Assembly (NCBI GenBank): GCA_021234155.1
Contig: JAJEKV010000010.1
Location: forward strand, 22,096,833 to 22,160,832
Direction of reading: 5' to 3'
DNA: 64,000 bases
From: Isoetes taiwanensis
Taxonomy: Eukaryota > Streptophyta > Lycopodiopsida > Isoetales > Isoetaceae
The notes below the pieces were generated by a model. It was not told where the DNA came from and did no database searches. It saw only the letters and a program-made list of their open reading frames with translations. A program made the position numbers and the translations under genes. Every line of letters starts with the position of its first letter. The stretch's first letter is position 1. Below are positions 1 to 11,107 of this stretch, one piece after another.

Positions 1-254
1 TTGAAAAAGTTGACACCTAAGAAAAATTGTTGAAATGGGCCTGCACACGCCATGTGGCCATGTGAGGTTGATGTACGAAGGGGCGGAAGACAGAATTCAT
101 CTTCACGCCATTGCAGGAACTTGAAATTTGTTGGTACAAAGGTGCAAAGCAGATCTAAGAATCGGGCAAAAGATGAGGCGTCCCCCAAAATGTGCCAAAA
201 ATATGCTCCAGATGTTGCTTGCGTCAAAAGTGGATCGAAAGTTGTGCTTGAAGT

Positions 255-1553
255 CATGCCTTGAGGGGCCGTGACAGATTGTTGAACTCACGCCATTGGG
301 CCGTGATGTTTGAAGTTATAGTTGCATGATATTTTACCTCCAAAGGCATAATAGTAGGACTAGATATCGGGTATGAAAAAAATGGCATCAATATTTAGAA
401 GGGGTGAAAAACACCAAAAATGTAGGCCATCTAGAATATTTAAGTGTCGAATGCTCTCTCGCAAGAAAATCATAAAGATGTCATAAAAAAAAGCATGGAC
501 AATGTGTTTGACAGGAGAGGAATGTTCCATGCCAAGGGGATGGGCCGTGGGGTTTTGATGTTGTGATGTAACAAAGTTGCCATGGCGGAGAGGCCACGCC
601 GTGGGGGCCGTGGGTCACGCAGAGGCCACGCCCGTGAGGTCTTTGATGTCGAGGCCACGCCGTGGGGGCCGTGGTTCACGCTGTGATGGCCCGTGGAGAG
701 TCCACACCGTGAGGGTGCAGACAGGTCGTGGAGACTCTGTGAAACCACGCTTGTTATCTAATAGAGGAAGTGTGCCACGCCGTGAGGGGCCGTGGGCTTA
801 GAGACTTGAACAGAGCTAAGCAAGAGAAATTTTGCCACGCCGTGATGGGCCGTGGGCGAAGTTCTGCAACAGGGATGTGAATAGAGTGACGACAGAGACG
901 TGAAGAGAGAATTTGTGCCACGCCGTGATGGGCCGTGGGCTTATGTTGATGCAAACCAAACCCTTTGAAGAAAGCACAGGCAAAACTCTAGTGCTTGATC
1001 TGTTTCGACAGGGCGAAGTTGGTGATTTCTTGAAATCTTGGGGTCACAGAGCCGTGGGTGGGCTTCACGCTTCCCATTTTGTGAAAGCCAGAGATTGAAC
1101 CACGCCGTGGAGGGCCGTGGAGTTGGTGTCTTCAAGAGGCTTGAGTAAATGCACAGAATTCGTGCCCAGATTTTGCCAGAAAATCAGTTATTGCAGAAAA
1201 GAGGGCATTTGATTGCCACGAAAATACTTGGAGAACCTAGGAGAGGGAGCCCAAGAATTGTCTTCACAAGCTCAAAGCGCTGGTCCAGAGAGGTGGCTGA
1301 GACCTGTGAAAATGAGTTGCAGGATCCGTCATGCTTGATTTGAGGCTGAGTGCATTACCTGTAGATACCCAAGTTTACTGGAATTTGAATGAATCCATGC
1401 CCTGATGGTGCCGTGAGCGTCAAAAATTTGTGATGGCTGAGTCCTAGTCTAAGCCGCCCAGACCATGAAGGTTTGAAGGGCAGAGAAGCCAGGCCGTGAT
1501 GGGCCTTGGCCGTCTGCTTGCTCTGAGTGTCCACGCCGTGAGGGGCCGTGGAG
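255..1553. repeat. Cluster of GC-rich imperfect palindromes (CCACGCC...GCCGTGG)
   Basis: A motif of about 21 bp, opening CCACGCCGTG and closing GGGCCGTGG, occurs at about 593, 654, 773, 833, 917, 1099 and 1527. More degenerate forms lie near 255, 290, 692 and 1040. Its outer five bases (CCACG/CGTGG) are self-complementary, so each copy could form a short hairpin. The sequence between copies is unrelated and the spacing is irregular (roughly 60-180 bp), so this is not a simple tandem satellite. Several short reading frames cross it but none is gene-like. Confidence 0.7.
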
Positions 1554-3192
1554 CCATAGGGCAATGCATGCATTATGTTTTTGATCAGAATGAATCTGCT
1601 GAAAGTAAAGAAGAGGGCATTGCAGGAAAATCACAATTGATGTACGTTCTTACCAAAGAATTGATGCTCTGCCCAAAAGGAATGAAGAAGCCCCTGTTTT
1701 TTTATGCTCGGAATCCCCTGTTGTTTATGCTTAGCTGGTTCAGTATTCTTCCAGAAGTCAGCAAGTGCAAGGTAGATGCAATTTGGCTAGTGTTTTATTT
1801 CATCTGAACTATTTTGTGGCAGCCACAGCCTGGGATAACAAAATTGCGGAGCCAAGCATTTGCCCCGAGAAGTTGCTGCCTGTGTGATGCCGGATATGGC
1901 AAATCAATGCATGATATCAAGATTGAGATGTCGGTGGCTACAGGGGAGCCGGCTACAGACATCACAGACAAATCGGCTACGTAACACTCCTTGCGTCTGT
2001 GATGCTGCATAAAATATTGTTACTGTGCAAGTTGACTGACAGGCCCTTGTTGAGACTAGAATAAGATGCTATGAGGCTTGAGGTGAGTCGTGAGGAATCC
2101 AAATAGCTTGGGAGCAGATTGTGCAGAAACATCGGACAGTAATAGGCAGCCACTGATATAGCCATGATTCGAAAGAAATTACTCCCAGATATGTGCCTTT
2201 GAACAGAGCCTCTGCTCTGCTTGTGTGAACGAACGGCCTTTTATGTTGAGACGAACCATTACGGACAGGAGATCCAAGGGGCATCTCCTGGGACTGCTTC
2301 TATGAAAAATCCTGCAACCAGAGGAAGGATCGAGAAAGAGTGCATGTCGTGCTGTTGGGCATCAGAAAGAGTGCCCAAAAAGAATTGGAGGAGGAATTCA
2401 TGGGTCTCTTATTGAAGATCCAAAAGGGCATCTCCAGGACCCCAAAATATACTCGAAGATAAAAGACCCGAAGAGCATCTCCAGCACAAAAATTCACCCA
2501 AAAATTTAAACTGTATTACCTGGGGTAAACTTGTCTAAGAAGAAATGCATGATTCTCGTGCACAAATAAGATTAACCCAAATAGGAAAAAACAGTGTCGA
2601 TTAACCCAAATGTGACAAATAAGAACTTTATTTTGCCCCAAATCAGGTTTGCCTCTTCGGAAAAGTGGGCAAGTATCAAGAGATGATAATGCAACAAAGT
2701 GTCGATGTAGAACCAGTTATTTTTGACGAATAAGAACTTTATGCTGTCAAAAACCAATTTGGACCCTTCCTGAAACAGTGGGCAAATATCAGACATGTGA
2801 ATCCCAGAAAGTGTCAATGTAGAACCAAATAGGATTTTCTGAACTTTTGGAGAAACTTGAAACAAAAAAAAGGATGATCATGAGCCCAAGAGACCCCGGC
2901 ATGAGGCGCCAGTGTTGATATTTGGGGTTCTTGGCATCACCTTGCAGCAGCAGTCCATGACTGCCGGATGCCACAAGGCTGCCACAAATGCTCATGGATC
3001 AACAAAAGAAGGTGAGAAGAAACTCCAAGAACAAGAACAAAGCAAAGAATGAACAAAACTGAATCATATTGATGCTCCAAAAGGAGGTGCTCCGAAACGT
3101 GAGCAAAAACCTAAACAATGAGAGGAAATGCTCTCTCTAAATAGTAGAGCAAAACCCCAACCCTAACTAACATCTCACCCTCCACAGATCTA

Positions 3193-3342
3193 GGCTAAAT
3201 CTGGGCCATAGATTGTGGGGTCCAATATGACAAATACATGTGGCCTATGCCACCTACCACATATGTGGGCTAAATCTGGGCCCTAGATCAAGTGGTCCAA
3301 TGTGATAAATACATGTGGCCTATGCCACTCATACATATGTTT
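3193..3342. repeat. 75-bp tandem duplication
   Basis: Two adjacent copies begin with 'ggctaaatctgggcc' at 3193 and 3268. They share 'aaatacatgtggcctatgcc' and differ by scattered substitutions. No coding potential is seen. Confidence 0.8.
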
Positions 3343-3868
3343 AGCCCAAAGGGCTAACATTATGCTTCACCTAATAAATTAAATAAAGTTTTGCACATGC
3401 TTTTTTCATGCTCCAATAGATTGAACCTACCACTAATGAAGTCTACCTTTTGCCAATGAAGGTATATGTAATGTCACCATCGCCAATGAAATCAAGCTTT
3501 TGCCTAAGATAAAGTACCTATGACCAATCATCTTACTAGTTTGAATACCTATAAGAGTACCTGCAACACATTTCTTGCCTATTTGAAATGAAAACGCAAA
3601 CAGGCCAGGGATCTTTTTGTGTATGCCCCAAAATCTTCTCGATACATTAACTAGAGTATTCAATATTCAAATTTTAACATCCAAAAATAATAAACTTGAG
3701 CAATGAATATGAGGCATTAACTAGAAAAGGTGTGGATACTCCCCAACCAAATTGAGTATTCAATAAACAATCAAACTATTAGCTGAGTATAAAAATGATT
3801 GAGTACAAATGAACAATGAAATTACGAATCCAAAAAGTAGAAGATGCATCAGAAATGCACCTACAATG

Positions 3869-3914
3869 AAAATTAACATGCCAAACTTGAGAAAATTAAC
3901 ATGCCAAACTTGAA
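3869..3914. repeat. 23-bp tandem duplication
   Basis: 'aaaattaacatgccaaactt' plus three bases is present twice in immediate succession with one mismatch at the end. Confidence 0.85.
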
Positions 3915-4279
3915 AATACAATTGTTTTGAACTACTCAAACATAAGTAATTCATCTCATTTTCTCGAGGAAAGCTGCAAGCCGCTTTTGCATTTATTCCA
4001 TGACGCCTACCTTATGGGTCTCGTTCTCTTCCATCATTTGCAATTTACAAGGCTCGTTTTCTTGATGGAGCTCGAAGTTAACCAAAATCCCTTCAGACAT
4101 GCCTTTAGTTAAGTTACAAATTTAACTTAACCAGAATGCATTCAAACCAATTCAGTTCTGTTTATTGTTGTTAACTTAATCAAAACTTATTCAAAACATG
4201 TTCCCAGTCAAGTTATTTACCTACTTGAAAGAACATATACCCAAAAAGCTTTATATACCCAGATTGGATGATGTCGCCT

Positions 4280-4740
4280 TGATCATGTATGTAGTTCATG
4301 GCTTGCGAGGGACTATCAAGTTTTTGATAATCATTTTAGGATGAAGGCACAGACCAAACTATCACTTAGTCATTTGCAGCAAAAACTATTGGAAGCAGAG
4401 ATGGATAACAAAAGGCTTCAAAAACATGAAGCAGCAATTTAATCTAAGCCAGACTTGCTTCTTCACCCATTTACTTCTTCCATCGATTCTAGTTCTTTTT
4501 TTTCATCTTAATCGCATCTCATCACTAAAATGAACAGTCATCTCAAATATGATTGTAACACCTGAAACGGGATCTTGCTCAATATTTTCAGCAACAAAAA
4601 GCAAAGAATATTTCTAAATCACAAAAAATTGTTAAGACAGATACAACTGCACAACTTTCTCAAGTGTCTACTGTTTCAAGTGTTTTTAAGAACAGAACAA
4701 GCCATGAATTGGTTTCTGATTTCAAAAAACAATGTTACAG
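4280..4740 (+). pseudogene. Possible Ty1/copia gag remnant
   Basis: Reading across frames gives a peptide of the kind 'FRMKAQTKLSLSHLQQKLLE', which resembles the helical C-terminal part of copia gag (LSL..L...L..E). About 200 bp further on, 'HLKRDLAQYFQQQKAKN' resembles the end of a CCHC zinc knuckle (GHLKRDC), with the last Cys replaced by Leu. Stops and frame changes lie between the pieces, and no integrase or RT follows. The match is weak. An unrelated low-complexity Lys/Gln frame is the alternative. Confidence 0.3.
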
Positions 4741-4753
4741 CTTGGTGATCTGC

Positions 4754-5995
4754 TCAATATGACACTTCTAAAGCTTTTGCTGCATTGGAAGCATAAAGCA
4801 TGACTTGAATTTCTACAGAGGCAGGAACAGGTGGCAGAGCCACATTTCCTTCAAGCATTCTAACAACCTCTGCCATAGAAGGCCTTGCAGATGGATCATC
4901 ATGTATACAGGGCAGAGCAATTTGAAGTAAACGGAAAGCTTCTCTCTTGTTAAACATGCCCTCCAACCTTGGATGCACAATTGCTTCAATCTTGTCCTCT
5001 TTCAACTTGAGCACTGCCCAACTTGGCAGGTACATTTCTACACTTGCCTGTACATCAGAAATAAATTGCCTTCTACCACCCACTAATTCAAATAAGAGTT
5101 TTCCGTAACTATATACGTCGCACTTTTTTGTCACAATAGAGTGCAAAAGGACCTCCGGTGCAATGTATCCTGGAGTGCCTCCTATGCTGGTTAGAAATAG
5201 ACTTTGATCACGTTGGATCAGCTTAGACAAACCAAAATCTGCTACTTTAGCAGTGAAGTCATGATCTAACAAGATATTTTCATGTTTTATGTCCAGATGT
5301 ATAATGGCGTCCATACATTCTTCATGCAAGTAAGCCAGACCTCTAGCTGTATCTAAAGAAATGCGATATCTGGTATCCTTAAATAACCATCTATCTAGAA
5401 AAGAATTTGACACAAGTTCATGAACAAGTAAATGATGAGCACCATCTAAGCAGAATCCACATAGTCTAACTAAATTTATGTGGCTGATGCCTCCAAGTGT
5501 AGCTACTTCTGCTAGGAATAGCTTCATAACATGGACGTTGCTTTCCAACCTCTTAATTGCCACTAGTCTTCCATCTGGAAGTGTTCCTTCATAGACTGCA
5601 CCAAAGCCTCCAGATCCAAGCTTTTTAGAAAACATATTTGTAGCTGTTTCTGAATCCTTCAGTGAGAATCTAGGAGTCAGCCCTGGTAACTCTTTAAGGG
5701 CATCTTCTTCTTCCCGTAAAGCTGTTGTTGTCTTCTTGATTTTCAGCCAAAGTACAAAGCAGATTGCCAAGACCGGAATTCCTAGCCCAATTGCAAGACC
5801 TAATATCAGGAATTTATTTGATTTCTTTTTCTCTTGAACCTTGAGAAAATCCAGATCACTGTTGTTGCCTGATTGATACATTGTCCTTACATTTTCAATC
5901 TGATAGCAGGAAAGTGAAGAATTTAGAAAAAATGTAGCCTTGCAGGAACAATTTGAGAGACAAGAGGTTTTGCATGCTTCCACATTCTGAATACC
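4754..5995 (-). CDS. G-type-lectin-like receptor Ser/Thr kinase, 5'-incomplete (SD2-5-like)
   Basis: This open frame of about 413 codons encodes the C-terminal half of a plant S-domain receptor-like kinase, a plasma-membrane kinase family. Counting from a frame that opens at 6001: residues 7-35 are the Cys-rich end of a PAN/apple domain (ACKTSCLSNCSC), 63-86 a transmembrane helix followed by basic residues, and 110-395 the kinase. Kinase landmarks are visible: glycine loop LGSGGFGAV (128-136), Lys150, Glu165, catalytic loop HLDIKHEN (235-242, where HCDIKPEN is usual, with D237 and N242 kept), DFG (255-257), APE (281-283) and the late Arg373. About nine residues usual between helices D and E are missing near 207-210. 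The frame has no ATG start. A good splice acceptor (TTACTTGCAG) lies at its 5' edge, so it is probably a 3' exon starting at 5995. The lectin and most of the apple domain are not found upstream. It may be a truncated gene or pseudogene. Confidence 0.8.
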   Translation of the reverse strand, partial: GIQNVEACKTSCLSNCSCKATFFLNSSLSCYQIENVRTMYQSGNNSDLDFLKVQEKKKSNKFLILGLAIGLGIPVLAICFVLWLKIKKTTTALREEEDALKELPGLTPRFSLKDSETATNMFSKKLGSGGFGAVYEGTLPDGRLVAIKRLESNVHVMKLFLAEVATLGGISHINLVRLCGFCLDGAHHLLVHELVSNSFLDRWLFKDTRYRISLDTARGLAYLHEECMDAIIHLDIKHENILLDHDFTAKVADFGLSKLIQRDQSLFLTSIGGTPGYIAPEVLLHSIVTKKCDVYSYGKLLFELVGGRRQFISDVQASVEMYLPSWAVLKLKEDKIEAIVHPRLEGMFNKREAFRLLQIALPCIHDDPSARPSMAEVVRMLEGNVALPPVPASVEIQVMLYASNAAKALEVSY

Positions 5996-6167
5996 CTGCA
6001 AGTAAGTTATTAGAGAAGTAATTCACTACTACTACCTCATGCAATCTGTGAGATCCAGAAGAGCAATTTAGACTTAATTCGGCGGTGCATCCTTTGCTGT
6101 GAAACACAGCACCAAGAATACAAAATACTAAAAAACACAGCACCAAGAAAACACCGTATGGGCACAA
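5996..6167 (-). other. Possible upstream exon with signal-peptide-like segment
   Basis: Directly upstream of the kinase exon a minus-strand frame reads a strongly hydrophobic stretch (YGVFLVLCFLVFCILGAVF) followed by polar sequence, like a secretory signal peptide. A GAG|GTAGTA donor at 6036/6035 would join in phase to the acceptor at 5996, but the implied intron is only 40 nt, shorter than plant introns normally are. The frame has no ATG (it is preceded by TGA, then TTG). I consider it degraded or coincidental 5' sequence. Confidence 0.25.
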
Positions 6168-6174
6168 AGATCAC

Positions 6175-6986
6175 TGCAAAAGATGTAACCGCTTTGTTGC
6201 TCAGAATGATTTACCATCCTCCATCAGAGAGGCCCTATTCATTGAAAATAAAAACATCATGGCACCTGTAAATCTTCTGCACCTTCGAATACCAGGCCCA
6301 CGCCCTCGCCCTCGCCCTCCATGGCCACGTCCACCGCTTCCTTGGCACTCTTCGGGCCCGTCCACAAAATGCCATTGCTAACTGCGGCTAAATTGCTAAC
6401 TGCGACTAAAGTGACCTCGCTTTAACTTTTAGTTTATTTTTCATCCACAGTTAAAATTTTGTTAACAATATGCTAACCAACATTTTGGGTGTGAAAGGAA
6501 TTTTTTATTAGTGTTTTCAGTTAAAAAAAACTTAACAGCCTAACTTAACTATTGGTGTGAAGTTGATTGCAGTTAAAAACTCTAACTAAACCTAACTTAA
6601 CGGTTGGTGCGAATAGACCCTAAAAAAGTTGATTTGATTGATGCTCATGCTTTATTGGAGCATGTAGAGAGTAAGCAAAACCAAAAGGTTGGTTCCTGAA
6701 AATGCTACAGTAAATGGTGTTTTGCATGTGTATTTGAGGATAAATGAGGATATGCCTCATTTATGAGCTGGATTGGTGCCAAGCAATTCATCTTACTTAG
6801 CATATGCTTACGGTAATATGCTCGCCACTATTGTAGATACTTTCCATGTAATGTATTCTCCCTCTTCCAAAGTAGTTGGATGCTTGTATCATCATTATAT
6901 TTGAAAATCAAAAAGTATTATCAATAACATTCATTTGAATATCACTATAAATAAATCAATACATCAAAAGTAAAGGCAGTGATGCC
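6175..6986. other. Non-coding; possible MITE at about 6350-6620
   Basis: No gene is seen. Between about 6350 and 6620 the sequence is rich in 'ttaac/gttaa' words. Its ends, 'gggcccgtccac' on the left and 'gtgcgaatagaccct' on the right, are complementary apart from transition differences, as in an old hAT-like miniature element. No clear target duplication was found. The stretch at 55.7-56.07 kb has similar ends and composition. Confidence 0.3.
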
Positions 6987-7080
6987 GTTATATTTACATA
7001 AGGCTGTATGCTTTCTGCTGGGGCATCGAAGCAGTTATATTTACATAAGGCTGTATGCTTTCTACTGGGGCATCGAAGCA
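6987..7080. repeat. 47-bp tandem duplication
   Basis: 'gttatatttacataaggctg' and the next 27 bases are present twice, starting at 6987 and 7034, with one mismatch. Confidence 0.85.
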
Positions 7081-7082
7081 TT

Positions 7083-9790
7083 ACAAATGAAGATCTCCTT
7101 ATATAATATATTTTCTCAATGAAATCAAGGGCTGCATAACCTATACCATATAAGCAGATACTAAAAAAAGAGAATCGAAAGTCCATGAAATAAGAATGGC
7201 CTTCATGGAGCTGCACACTCCAGTTCTTGTTTATTATATCTAAATTTGCCCATTTTTCTATCTGCATATCCCATTCGTACATCTAATCAACCCGTCCTTG
7301 CACCTGCATTTTTTCCCCTAAAATGATCTGAGGAATATGAATGGTATTTCTTACCTGAGTTACCTGGGAAAGCAAGAGGGTTGCAGCAGCCTAAATCCGT
7401 TTCAAGAAGACTAGAGCAAACCTAGAACAGAAAACATGAAATCTAGCATGTAAAGTAGTTAATTATACTTTAATTGTTAAAACCTGATTAACCTGGATGG
7501 GATCCTCATCTTCCGGATCTTGTTCATTTGCTGCATTCTGCTCCTTTGCAACAGGCAAATCAGCAATGATGGTGCTGTGATTGTTTGATGTGGCCTAAGG
7601 CAGACCACTATTGCACGAACTTTTTGATGCCAGTGCTTGGTTTGGTGAAGCAAGGAGTTGAAGTCGAGCTCGATGATACAACCAGATTGTATCTATTTAC
7701 AACCTTTTCTAAAAAAGATTTGCTGAATCGAAAGTCTTCCTGTTGGATTGCCCTATGGGCGCATTTTCCATTCTGCATAGTGCAGGCAAGTCTACTTCTG
7801 TATCAAACGAAAGGGTCTATAACCCTAAACTTGCATTTACAGTGAAACTTTGCATGAAAGCCGGAATTGTAGCTGCTATGCCATCTCATCTTGCAACAGG
7901 TCGGATTTGGCAGAAATCATACCTGTTTATGCCATCACATTTTGAGACAGGCCGGATTTCTAAGGACATCTTCACCACAGAAGATTGAAGATGAAAAATG
8001 AAGGTCGGATTTGCCATATCCTGGAACTGCCAGCGGCGCCTACATTTCAGTTCTGTTAGGGTTTAGAAATTCCAACCCTAATCCTAATTTTTTTTAGAAA
8101 GTTTTCCACGGCCTATGGAAGTCTGATAGATTTGTGTTGTTGCATCAACAAAATCATCATGTTATCAGCACAGATTGCCAGCCGAATCTGGAAAGAACGT
8201 CCCTTCCGACAACAAGAAGCAGACCACAGCGGCTCAGCCAATACGCTGCCAACACGGCTTACAAACCCGCTCCAATCTCAGCTACGCTCACAACAGAACC
8301 GGATCGCCTTCACCAAATCCAACGGGCACAGCCCATCTAACGGCCACTGTACTTTCCAAGAAAACAATGCTCAAGGCCTGCCTAATTTTGTCATTGGGAA
8401 ACCTATTTGACTTGGATTAGAGACCAATTTATTAGGACAAAAAACATTGATTTACAAATTACAAGTTCTCAATACAATGTATCACCAATGCTTTAGAAAC
8501 TTTAATCTATAATGTGGCTGAAATGTGGAATCGTATTTTTGTAAGATAAGGTTTTTAATGGTGTAAATGGGTATTCGTATGTGAGTATGTTATTTTGCTG
8601 ACGGTGGCAGTGGGGATTCAAAAAAACCCTGGAATCATCACTTGTCATTTCAAACTTTGGTCCCCAAGATTGCAGTAGCCGCTCACCTGCTTTGTGTTTT
8701 CCTGTTGTTGTGGAGTTGCATGCCTCAGATTTTGTCCTGCCTCAGATTTCATTCAGAATATTTTAGCTGAGTTTCAATTTCGAATTCACAACCACTTTAG
8801 ATTTGTGTTTCGGATTTTGTTCTGGTTGAAGATGCAGTGGTTGCTTGGAGGCAGCTGAATCCGACATGCTCCATTCCAGACCTGCCTGCTTGTCAGGCAT
8901 GCTCGTCAAATTTGGGCGGCCTGCTTGTCAAATTTGGGTTGTTGGGTTATGGCTGCATGGGATGTAGCTGCATGCGTTGCCTTCACCGGAGCTTATCAGG
9001 TTCAGAAGGCTTGATCAAACCACTGATATGTGCATGTATTTGCACATTTTGGTGTATCCATTGTTTATACGGGATAATTCAATGGTTTAACAATGGTTAA
9101 AACTTAAAAAAAAAAATAGAAAAGGTTGCATTTAGCGATAACGTTGCATTTATAACAAGGTTAAAAGAAAAATTCCTTTTGCAAATAAATTAAGCACCAA
9201 TATTACCATAGATCCACAGTGGCTCAAATTTAAACGACCTGTATATTGTTTGAGTAGCTAGGGAGTCCCCTTGCACTTGACAGAGATTTATGGTTCTGGG
9301 TGCAACGCATGCATGTTCAAACACATGCATTTGAATAGCTTATTCTGCGAAAAAAATCCCATTTCCTGCTTGCTTCCGTTCTTTCAGAAGTAAGGAAAAC
9401 ATATCTACAAGCATGTTTGCATAATCTACCCCACAAAGCAATTTTTTCGCCCTTGATAGACCAAGTGTTGGCCAAATGTGTGCCTAGTGTGCCAATAAAA
9501 ACTAGTTCAAGGTTCATTTTACTTGCCCTAAGCCATGTCATTTAATTCAGAAAGACCCTTTTCCTAGTGTTATGTGCACACCTGAAGTCCAACTATGCCT
9601 TTATAAATTAAGGCCAGCATCCTAGTGTTGTGTGCCCACATAAACTTCCTCCATGAAGTGCACAAATAAACGTTTGACATGGTGGTATGTATACCATTCA
9701 ATAAATGCAAAGGGTCGAGTGCTTGTATAACCAATGGCATATGCCAAATATTTGCCACAAATTAGCAAATAAAATTCAAATCAAAGAGTG
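7083..9790. other. Intergenic stretch, no gene recognised
   Basis: All reading frames are short. Around 8130-8420 three overlapping plus-strand frames are open at once, which is typical of chance openness in GC-balanced DNA and not of a gene. A partial internal similarity ('gccggatt...gccatctca/gccatcaca') occurs at 7860-7960. No transposon ends or RNA genes were recognised. Confidence 0.55.
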
Positions 9791-9993
9791 AGCATTAGTT
9801 AGAACGATCCGGGCAGCCTGTTGTTGGGCAAGCATGACTGGCACCCTTCCCCAAGCCAAACAAGGTCAGGACTTTGCACAGCCACCTCAACAGAGGGGAG
9901 AGTCCCGATTCGAGGAGACGGGCCCCAAAAAAGTTCTTGAAGTAGCCTGTGCTGGCAGCGATTCCCCGGGGGGGCGTACGCTAATGATCACCC
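9791..9993 (+). repeat. Dispersed copy of the array's 'B' module
   Basis: This segment matches, in order, the landmarks of the B half-unit of the 40-64 kb array and of the divergent copy at 53.72-53.92 kb: 'cattagttagaacg', 'ggcacccttccccaag', 'aggggagagtcccga', 'ccccaaaaaagttct' and 'gctaatgatcaccc'. It is closer to the 53.7-kb copy ('ttgttgggcaagcatg') than to the array units. It lies directly beside the CACTA terminus that ends at 10496. Confidence 0.75.
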
Positions 9994-9995
9994 AA

Positions 9996-10496
9996 ACATT
10001 GACAAAGCGTGTGACACTAAAGGTGCTATTATATTTGATGCTAATAACACCACCCATAATGTCACCAGTGGGTCCTGACACTAACACTGATGTTATATGT
10101 GTAGCAACTACTGACACTATATTTGAAACAACACTTATAACGTCACTGATGGACAATGACACTATGACTGATGTTATATGTGTGACAACTACTGACACTA
10201 TATATGATGCTAAAAACACCACCTATAACGTCACCAGTGGGCACTGACACTAACACTGATGCTATATGTGCTACAACTGGTGACACTATATTTGATGCTA
10301 ATTGCAACATCTATAGCATCATAACCAAGTTACTGACATTGTTGGCGACACAAAGAGTGAGGCTATAGGTGATAGAAATTGTGGCATCTATAACAGCACT
10401 TCTATAAAAATGTCACTAATAATGTCATCGTTATTAACACTTTTCAATATTGTGGTGACATTTTAGTGACACTAATGGACCCCTTCTCTTGTAGTG
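9996..10496 (-). mobile_element. CACTA (En/Spm) transposon terminus with subterminal repeats
   Basis: Read on the minus strand, the element end at 10496 begins CACTACAAGAGAAGG, the classic CACTA terminal inverted repeat. The adjacent 3 bp (TTA) would be one half of the target duplication. The next ~490 bp inward carry many copies of TGACACTA(A/T), TGATGTTATATGTG and TATAACGTCAC, as expected for the subterminal transposase-binding region of these elements. No matching CACTA end or transposase was found to the left, so this is a terminal fragment or a deleted non-autonomous copy. Open frames across it are artefacts of the repeats. Confidence 0.7.
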
Positions 10497-11055
10497 TTAA
10501 ATCATGAAGATTATTGGAAACTATGAGGATATATGCCACAACACTTTTATCTACCTGTAGTTTTACAGCAACCGCAATTCTGTCAGCTCTTCTCTTCAAG
10601 CAGGTTGATATCAAGAGGCGGTGGAAGTTCCTCTTAATATCATGCAGGGATGGCCAATGCTATAAAAAATGTTTCCTCAAAGCTGTGTTAAATAAATTCA
10701 TTAAACTGGTAACATGGCACAAAAATAATTGCCTGTCTCAATTTACACTGCGCAAATCCAGGAGGTTTGTAATAGAGTCCAGGGCCTTTAAGACCCAAGG
10801 AGGGCCAATTTGACCATGTCGGCCATCTGGCTTCCTCCAGAGGCCATCAAATCAACATTTTGCATTTGAGGCAGCAGCCATGCCAAGTTCCATTATGCCT
10901 AACATGCAATGCTCTTTTTTTTTTTCCCCTTATTGAACAGGAGGCAAGAGCTATGGCAGGATGCAGTAGTCTGTTACAAATTACACACAACTGTAGATTT
11001 AGTAGTACAGATCTGTTCTCCTGAAAAGCGATGAACGAACTCGGGGTTTCCATCA

Positions 11056-11107
11056 TATTTAAGAGGAGACTCTTGCTTCACTATTTAAGAGGAGACTCTT
11101 GCTTGCA
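11056..11107. repeat. 26-bp tandem duplication
   Basis: 'tatttaagaggagactcttg' plus six bases is repeated once, exactly adjacent. Confidence 0.85.

Larger units (their letters stand above)
1554..4269. other. Intergenic stretch, no gene recognised
   Basis: Only short overlapping frames are present and none resembles a known protein. The stretch contains small local duplications: two imperfect copies of a ~115-bp segment around 2608-2830 (sharing an 'aataagaactttat' core and 'gtagaacca'), a 75-bp tandem duplication at 3193-3342, and a 23-bp duplication at 3869-3914. These look like decayed transposon or replication-slippage debris. Confidence 0.6.

Noticed and set aside
5996-6167. Signal-peptide exon joined to the kinase by a 40-nt intron
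   Set aside because: The phases fit, but the intron is implausibly short for a plant, there is no ATG, and no lectin domain intervenes.
9834-10247. Thr/Asp-rich 137-codon frame and its opposite-strand shadow
   Set aside because: It is produced by the TGACACTA subterminal repeats of the CACTA end.
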